Shown here piece by piece: positions 58,101 through 64,000 of a DNA stretch of 64,000 bases. The notes beneath the pieces were generated by a model. The model was not told where the DNA came from and ran no database searches. It saw only the letters and a program-made list of their open reading frames with translations. Positions within the stretch are counted from its first letter, which is position 1, and every line of letters starts with the position of its first letter. Location of the stretch: the NCBI RefSeq assembly GCF_000224145.3, contig NC_020171.2, positions 1,433,008 through 1,497,007 on the forward strand, in the 5' to 3' direction. The translations under genes and the position numbers were made by a program. This stretch comes from Ciona intestinalis (Eukaryota; Chordata; Ascidiacea; Phlebobranchia; Cionidae).

Positions 58101-60615
58101 ACTTTAATTCATGTTACCATACAGAAAAAATGGCATAATTTTTTTATTAATAAATAGTCCAAAAGCTCTTCATTTTATTAAGATTTGTTACAAAAATTGT
58201 TAAAATAACAATTTTTTTTTTAATAAAAACAAGTGACAATTTATCTTATCATTTTATTAGGTTTAATATTTATAACTTTTTCTAATGTGACGGCAAATTG
58301 TTCCCCAGAATTGAGAAAGACCGTGAGATCCTTGCTTTGGACGACGTAGCCTCATATACGGGGTCGAGCTCTGGCAAGCGGCTTAGTGGGTCTGGGAGAA
58401 GAAGTTTCTTTAAGGTGAAAACAACTAGTGGCTACTAGAGAGTATTTTTGATTTTTGGAGATTTTCACACTTCAAAGTTGCATTGACTTTTCCGCCAAAA
58501 AATAAAAAAATTAAATAAATTATTTTCCCCAAAAAATATTTTTTACGACTCTAGATAACATGATATCTATTAGAATTATAATATTGCCAATTCAAGCGGT
58601 GAAAATATTTTGTTTATTGGTTTAAAATAAGTTGTAGCATAGCTAGGGGTAATTTAATGTCATATTGTGCGTCTAACTTTCCCTGCCTCCCCTGCATTTT
58701 TAACAGTTTGGTGCCTATGGGTTGCTTTTCTGTCAAAAGAAGATATTAATTTATTAAAACAATTATTATATGATATCTAAAATACCACAGCGTCGGAAAC
58801 CTCATCGTAACTCGTCGCGGTCAAGCGGCGACGTACGGCTACAAAAATCGCTCAGCGAAACTTCTATTGAATCTGTCGTCGAATCTGAACACTTGGGGGC
58901 GTACCAGGTCGTGGACAAACACTCTAGCGCCTCCAGGAGGCCGGTAATTGTCTTTGGACCCCATTCGTCACTTGTGATCGAGAAATTGGCACGAGAACAT
59001 ACGGAAATGTTTGTTAAGTGAGTTTTCATGGAAATCTTATATATTTATATGGAATTCTTATGGAATTTCAAGTTTTCATTATTTTTAATATATAAACTTT
59101 TCTTTTTTCTGGATCATAACATAAATTTGAATACAGAAACAAAGATTAAACTAATTTAAACAGCAAAGAAAAGGAAGCTGTCAAAAACCTGAAGCAAAAG
59201 ACATTCTTTGAAAACATTTTATTTAATTTCCTTATTTTTAATCATTTCTATCAACGTGTTCTTGTGTTGTTTTAATAATCATTATGACATCATAGATGTA
59301 GCACAGAACAAATGAAGAACGATGGTCACGGGTCAACGATCATCGAAAGTTATACTCAGTCAAGTGGAACACTCGTTTTAACCGAAGATATTCTTGTTCG
59401 AACAATGAAAATGGTATTGTGATGTCATAGTTGCTCTTATAGAAATGTCATATGTGAAAATTATAACATTTTTTACTAATTATATAGAAGAATACAAAAA
59501 AAAATTTTTGAATTAAAATATACCAAAAAAGAGAATACCTAAACATGAAAATGGTATTTTTTGAAAATTTTACTGTTTAGTTACTAACATAGAAATCTTA
59601 TAGTTTCCGGACCGACATGTTCTTCTTGAACTTTCCGTTGACGCGGTCGACCGACTTCATTCACTTAAGATTTATCCAATCATTGCGTTCGTGAAATTTT
59701 CTTCAGCGAAAAAAATCAAGTATGTTTGGCATTGTGAAGTTTTACTTATTGTTTTTACTCTTTAGTATATGACATGCATTTTATTCTACGTGGGTGAGGT
59801 CCATGTCGAGAAACTAGAATTTCATTTATTCATTCATTTAGGCGAGACATATTGAAATAAAAAGGAAAAATCTTGAAAACAATTACCCACAAAATTCGTA
59901 CGTGGTAACTTATAAGCTGGCACGAGGTGTATGAATCAGAAAGGCGTGTTATAACGACTGTGTTGCGCTTGTGCATGGATAAATGAGACATAGGGCAAAA
60001 AAATGGGGCAACTGTAGCCTAAATCCTAGGACCCCTGACCTGCTACACCATAGGACCTCACCCTTATAGAATATAATAGAACAATACAAAAAGTTAAAGA
60101 ACTAAAAATATGTTATTTCATAGGGAAAGTCAGGACCGTGTAATAGGCCGTGATAAATTATCTTTGAAACAATGTAAAGAAATTATGGACAAGTCAAACA
60201 CCATTGAAAGAAAACTTGTGTCAAAATATTTTGGGACAGGTAATTTTGCTTGTTACTGCTTTTTATTTGTTTGTAATTGTTTGATTTTTGGATTTAGAAA
60301 CAGTTTTTTTTCTGATTTCTTTCAAAAAGAATTTTTATTGCTAATATTACACAAAGTGTATGAAACAGAACACCCGTGTTATAACGACTATAGTTGCCCC
60401 ACCACATGAGGATAAATAAGTTACATTTATTCAGAATCCGTTTTTTACTTAGATATTTTGCATAAATTCCAATTTGTTTAACTAGCATTTATATTACAGT
60501 GTTAGTAAATGGGGGACAGTCAACTACAGTTGCAGTTAAAGTGTCTCAGATTGTTTCGCACGAGCACACCAAAGTATTATGGCTACCAGCAACTAACAGC
60601 CCGCTTAACTATTAA
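45925..60615 (+). CDS. DLG5: DLG5 MAGUK scaffold protein
   Basis: Cell-polarity and junction scaffold. Thirty-four exons join in phase: from the ATG at 46006 they give 4704 coding bases (1567 residues and stop). Domains in order: long coiled coil (about residues 20-400), a PDZ (about 410-490), a Ser/Pro-rich linker, a PDZ with LGISIVSGG-type core and AGLEYGDQLLE (about 988-1080), a further PDZ (about 1130-1245), SH3 (about 1250-1305) and a guanylate-kinase-like end finishing TKVLWLPATNSPLNY, matching the vertebrate DLG5 end KVLWIPACPL. The first exon is open upstream of the ATG to an acceptor at 45924; the 27 extra codons look CARD-like, so the true start may be further upstream, or 45916/45924 may be a spliced-leader acceptor. 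Shorter than human DLG5 (about 1900 residues). Confidence 0.95.
46935..47112 (+). repeat. SINE-like element in DLG5 intron 1
   Basis: TCATGGCACAGTGGTTAGTG (A-box-like), AGGTTCAAGTCTTGAGGC (B-box-like) and the body GGCATGACACTTAACTGCAA. The tail is missing. Confidence 0.65.
49189..49370 (+). repeat. 75-bp tandem repeat family B in DLG5 intron 4
   Basis: Units start at 49189, 49264 and 49339, exactly 75 bases apart. Each begins GAAGACCTCACCCTCAT and continues CCAATAAGCCTACATCCC; the third is incomplete. Together they fill most of the 238-base intron. Confidence 0.75.
51001..54672 (+). CDS. DLG5 exons 10-21: first PDZ and Ser/Pro-rich linker
   Basis: Coding segments: 51001-51486, 51710-51778, 51900-51954, 52080-52147, 52305-52425, 52622-52837, 53047-53144, 53436-53530, 53691-53810, 53994-54048, 54189-54304 and 54539-54672. 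Exon 10, the largest, holds a PDZ (VRLRKFVTVLPHGASVEPGW, then GAVAPGDRIVAVNNVSVADK). The usual GLGF loop is not obvious. Vertebrate DLG5 has two PDZ domains here and I find one. The remaining exons encode low-complexity linker (SPPSHPGASPRPRSSYSLPR and similar). Exon 18 uses the weak donor gtcaaa. Confidence 0.9.
52148..52180 (+). repeat. TA microsatellite
   Basis: About fifteen TA units directly after the donor of DLG5 exon 13 (gtaaatatatat). Confidence 0.8.
55020..57594 (+). CDS. DLG5 exons 22-27: two central PDZ domains
   Basis: Coding segments: 55020-55179, 55784-55952, 56158-56266, 56469-56601, 56921-57121 and 57436-57594. Exons 23-24 form a PDZ: DPIGISIVSGGENGGIFVS, AGLEYGDQLLE, then YNGINLRSAKEDQARAIM, nearly identical in layout to vertebrate DLG5 PDZ3. 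Exons 26-27 form another: VKLIGGNSLGIYVAAIQ, LRIGDKILEYN, then LRFTNITLEGASIQLAQP. Exon 27 ends HFYVR, the start of the SH3. Confidence 0.95.
57874..60615 (+). CDS. DLG5 exons 28-34: SH3 and guanylate-kinase-like domain
   Basis: Coding segments: 57874-58044, 58309-58414, 58791-59017, 59296-59413, 59604-59719, 60124-60239 and 60500-60615 (TAA). The SH3 reads ALFDHMVEREGLLRFTRNSI ... YSVGQWLAWLVDEEG ... GRIPSKL. The kinase-like part starts RRPVIVFGPHSSLVIEKLA: the GxxGxGK ATP loop is absent, as in other MAGUK pseudokinases. HVLLELSVDAVDRLHSLKIY and FVKFSSAKKIK match the family. The exon 28 donor was set at 58044 because only that choice joins LV to IEKDRE in frame. Confidence 0.95.
58625..58720 (+). 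repeat. Repeat family E, fragment
   Basis: TGCGTCTAACTTTCCCTGCC and GTTTGGTGCCTATGG, in the intron between DLG5 exons 29 and 30. Confidence 0.5.
59890..60080 (+). repeat. SINE-like tail and repeat D fragment
   Basis: 59890-59985 has GTACGTGGTAACTTATAAGC and a GTTATAACGACTGTGTTGC tail. 60000-60075 has CCTAAATCCTAGGACCCCTG and GGACCTCACCCTTATAGAAT. Both lie in the intron between DLG5 exons 32 and 33. Confidence 0.55.
60350..60440 (+). repeat. SINE-like tail
   Basis: GTATGAAACAGAACACCCGT, GTTATAACGACTATAGTTGC and GATAAATAAGTTACATTTAT, in the last DLG5 intron. Confidence 0.6.
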
Positions 60616-60689
60616 TTAAAAATACCTTGGTTCAAATATTGTTGCAAAATTTTTTTTATGATTTTAGGTTGTGTCATGATATTTTGTGA

Positions 60690-60835
60690 TGCCATAGGCG
60701 CCAAACCTGGGGTGGCAGGGTGGGCTGGCTTGGCTGAATCTTTTACACTCAGAATTAAATAGTAAACATTACTACAACCAAAAAATATTTCCTAAAAATG
60801 TGTCAGACTATCCCTGTTTGGTGTCTATGGTTACA
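60690..60835 (+). repeat. Repeat family E
   Basis: GGCGCCAAACCTGGGGTGGC and AGTAAACATTACTACAACC parallel 44990-45125. It lies just downstream of the DLG5 stop. Confidence 0.55.
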
Positions 60836-63420
60836 ATCTAGTCTTTGTTATACTATTTCTATTTTCTCGGGCCAAAAATTCTTCAGTATGTGACAGACTG
60901 TGCTGCTTTGCTACTCTAAAGTGGTCACTTTTTTGTGGCGTCGCATTTGGTCATAAACGAATACTGTGCTGTATCTAAAGACTATCATCTTACCTTGTCC
61001 TGTCTCCGCAATGCATTTTAAATGTTTTTTAAATGGTGCTTCACTTTTCAAAGGTTACCCTTCTATTTTACATATTCTGGGGATTTTTCCTCAAAGTTGG
61101 TGCTTTTTACCTAAAAATGGAATCTTTTTTGACAATGTCTTGTATACTTTTGCTGTAGACCAAATCGGCTGTTGTTTTTTTTTCTTTTTTTCGAATCGAT
61201 TTGTAAATTTTGCGAAAAACTGTCACGCTTCTGGTCATTGTTAGAAACACTTCCCTGTGTGACGTAATAAAGAGCACTGTGCTGAAAATCCGCCGCGTGG
61301 TGGCGGTAGAGAGTTGGAACAAGATACGTTAAGAGGCAGAAAATTCACAGCTGTGCTGCAAGGTAAGCTATTATATTGCATTAGGCTGTTTGATCAGGCT
61401 AAAAATTAGTTTCTTTGCTGCATATGTAGTTATATATATTTCAAATTCAACCCAGTGGTCATTATAAAAGTTGTCCAAAAATAGTTACCCGCAAAGTTAC
61501 ATACGTGGTAACGCGCACGAGGTGTAAGCAACAGAACACGCATGTTATAGAACTCGTTTCAAAGTAATCGTTTGTATACGTAAGATAGAACAAGAGGATT
61601 TTAAAAGGCCGAAGTTTAGAGATGCCTACGTTTAATATCCAGTTGTATCCAAATAGTCAGCCTGAGCCTTCAGAAAATGATACATTCATTCACATTGTTA
61701 CATATTTGGTAACTCGGAAATGGACACCAGGTTTATTATAAACCGCCCGTGTTATAACGACTGTCGTTGCATGTGTCAAGCAGAAATAGGTAAGACTCAT
61801 TAAAATGGCCGAATATAGCCTATTTTTTGTAAGACGAGTTCCGCAACTCGATCTTGTGTATAAAACGTATACGTGTATTAAACGATGCCAACCCAGTGGA
61901 CAGTTCTTAAGAATTGTGTTAAGCCTTAACGTGTAGAGTGTAGGCTAGGGTGTAATAATAAGACAATTTTACCAAATATTGTTTTTAAATGATTGTAAAA
62001 CTTGCAAGACAAGGTAATATTAACGCTTCAATGTCCCAAATAACTTTTAAACTAAGCGCCTTACGCACAAATTTGGGTTTGAATGAATTTATCCGTGAAT
62101 GTAATTGATAAAGCTTTTACTGTACATGTGTACTGTTTGGTCCTGTTCGTCCAATTTGTTAGACTACACAAGAATTCTCTCCGAATTCCACGCTTTTTGC
62201 CGTTTTAATAATTACAAGGCAAGCGCAGTGCGTCTGGCGGCGGCGGCGGCGTGTGCAAATTACGCCTTCTTTCAAACGGGACGAAAACAGTTCTACTGGT
62301 CTGCTGTTAGGCTGTTACAGTTTAGCTTCTTAGGATGTTTGCGCTTAATTTAAACCATGTATAATTGTTTGTAATGACCGTGTTAGTAAGGATAAGGATT
62401 GATTAATTGCTGTTTTGAGTCTGAAATTTGCCTTTACTTCTGCTTTATCAAGGGTATATAGATAACAGAGCTATTATTGTAGCCTAATTCAGCGACAGTG
62501 TTACATTTAGCACCTGCTTTTATGTTTGCCATTAGAAAATAAAGCATATTTTTTTTATGCCTCGGTTTCCAGGCTCCAATGGTCCAATACCCAATAAACC
62601 AGTTGTCATTGGCAATGGAACATGTTGGAATACTGTTTTCAAACACGTATTTGACAGGTTACATGAGCAAATACAGCTGGTAGTTTGTATTTTGTTTATT
62701 TTTCAACAGAAACCATGTAAGTACACGTGTACCATAACGTGTGGGCCAGGTCGTAAAATTAAAATGTCTGATTGTAGCGCCACCTAGCAGTTGAAACCCA
62801 GCTCTCTTCAAGTATGAAGATTTGGCTGGAGGAAATACAAAACAATAGAGGTTTGCTTTTACTTTTTTTGTATCCAGTTACTGTTTGTGCTAAAACAAAA
62901 CTATGTTGAAATGATTTTACACGTTTTTTGTTATTTTTTTATAAATATCTTAGTATTATTGATCGTTTACTGCCAGACTGCTTTATGCTGGGGGAAATAG
63001 ATATACGGTCGGCTTGCTTTTAAATTACTGTAACTGATTAATATTCCTATTAGAATCACTCGCTCGGGTATACACGTTTTAATATTTAACACATATCTTG
63101 GTAGCCTACAAACAGTGAAAGATATATTTTAAGATTTCAATTAGAAATTACGCATTGTTTAAAAAAATCTCAAATGCTGACTAAATGTCGAATCTAAAAA
63201 GAAAACATCGTATACGTTTTGGAGGAAATTTTATATTTTAACATGAATTGCCTTTTCGTTTTAACCTAAATACTTATATCTGCGATGTAGCCTACTTCTA
63301 TTCTATATGGGTGAGGTTCTTGTCAAAGACTTGGGATTTGGCCAGATTTGTCCCATTATACCCCAACACCCAAGCTGCTTTCATGTTCCTATATCCTAAT
63401 TGATTTATTTAACAATATCA
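60836..63420. other. Region downstream of DLG5 without a supported gene
   Basis: SINE-like tails at about 61480-61565 and 61700-61790, an inverted repeat D piece at about 63305-63375, and a short GGCGGCGGCGGCG run at about 62237. A possible short first exon (MKIWLEEIQNNR, 62815-62851, donor gtttgc) has no partner in the window. No protein family recognised. Confidence 0.35.
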
Positions 63421-63695
63421 AGTAGTGGGTTCAATGCTCGTCGCTGCTACCATTGTGGGCGTATGTGTCCTTGGGCAAGACACTTAACGGCAATTGCTCC
63501 AACCCAGTGGCCACTAATGGGTTGTCCAAATTATCAGCCATACATAAAAAAATGAAAAAATCCAAAAAAAATAATCACCCACAAAGTAACATACTTGGTA
63601 ACTCGTAAGCTGGCACGAGGTGTTAAACCCGTGGGATAACGACTGTCGTTTTCCGGCCACGCGAGGATAAAGTAAGTTACATTCATTCATACATT
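63421..63695 (+). repeat. SINE-like element, nearly complete
   Basis: GTGGGTTCAATGCTCGTCGC (B-box-like), GGGCAAGACACTTAACGGCA, CCCAGTGGCCACTAATGGGT, TAACGACTGTCGTTTTCCGG and a GTTACATTCATTCATACATT tail. The A-box end is truncated. The clearest body and tail of the family in the window. Confidence 0.7.
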
Positions 63696-64000
63696 CAAAT
63701 CGTGTTATTTTCAGTTAAACGTCCAACATGTCGTAGCTACAATACCAGCGTGCAAAAAGCTATGGAAAAGACATGAAAATTAAGGGACAATATTCGTAAA
63801 GATACCGGTAAGGTGTTTGCTTTATCGTGACATAAATTTACTTTTTGAATACAGTAACAAAGGACCCGAATTATTAAAACGGCGAAATGAAGGGAATTCG
63901 CAGCAAAACGATAGTCGTTAAAACACGTTATGGATAAAAACGACTAACGTTACCCCGCTGCGCGAGGATAAATATATTTCATGAATACGCTCTTGTATAT

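Noticed and set aside
62815..62851. Short first exon MKIWLEEIQNNR with a gtttgc donor.
   Set aside because: Too short, no partner exon in the window and no family match.

Overview
The window is animal genomic DNA: AT-rich, with many short phase-consistent introns, animal-specific proteins and dense short interspersed repeats. The protein families, the compact introns and the repeat families (a GTAGGGTGGGGGAAGATGGG-type inverted-repeat element and a tRNA-headed SINE-like family) suggest an ascidian tunicate, most likely Ciona. The species call is inference from memory; the gene calls come from reading the sequence.

Three genes can be reconstructed exon by exon. (1) Minus strand, 19465 down to 1: a T-type (Cav3) voltage-gated calcium channel alpha-1 subunit. 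I resolve 26 coding exons, all in phase, from the start codon to domain III S1 (about 1390 codons); the rest lies beyond the left edge. Its first intron has AT-AC ends with a consensus U12 donor. (2) Plus strand, 38691-42647: a 239-residue DRAM/TMEM150 (Frag1/DRAM/Sfk1) family membrane protein in six coding exons. Exons 3-5 occur twice, either side of a 50-N gap. (3) Plus strand, about 45925 (possibly 43943) to 60615: a DLG5-type MAGUK scaffold with coiled coil, PDZ domains, SH3 and a guanylate-kinase-like end, in 34 in-phase exons, with hints of an N-terminal CARD exon upstream.

Between the calcium channel and the DRAM-like gene (about 19.5-38.7 kb) no conserved host gene was recognised. The interval holds many copies of a roughly 197-bp palindromic-ended MITE, SINE-like pieces, a small satellite-like array, a perfect 83-bp tandem duplication, a decayed non-LTR retrotransposon (about 34.6-37.56 kb, plus strand, EN-RT-RNase H-zinc knuckle) and one unplaced two-exon candidate ORF (30951-32009). 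The right end (60.6-64 kb) holds repeats and no gene I can support.

The three host genes are not an evident pathway: an ion channel, a lysosomal/plasma-membrane tetraspan-like protein and a cell-polarity scaffold. The more notable observations are the AT-AC intron, a second U12-like donor in the DRAM-like gene, the duplicated exon block around the gap, the poly-histidine tract retained in the channel I-II linker, an exon relic inside domain II, and the CARD-like 5' extension of DLG5.
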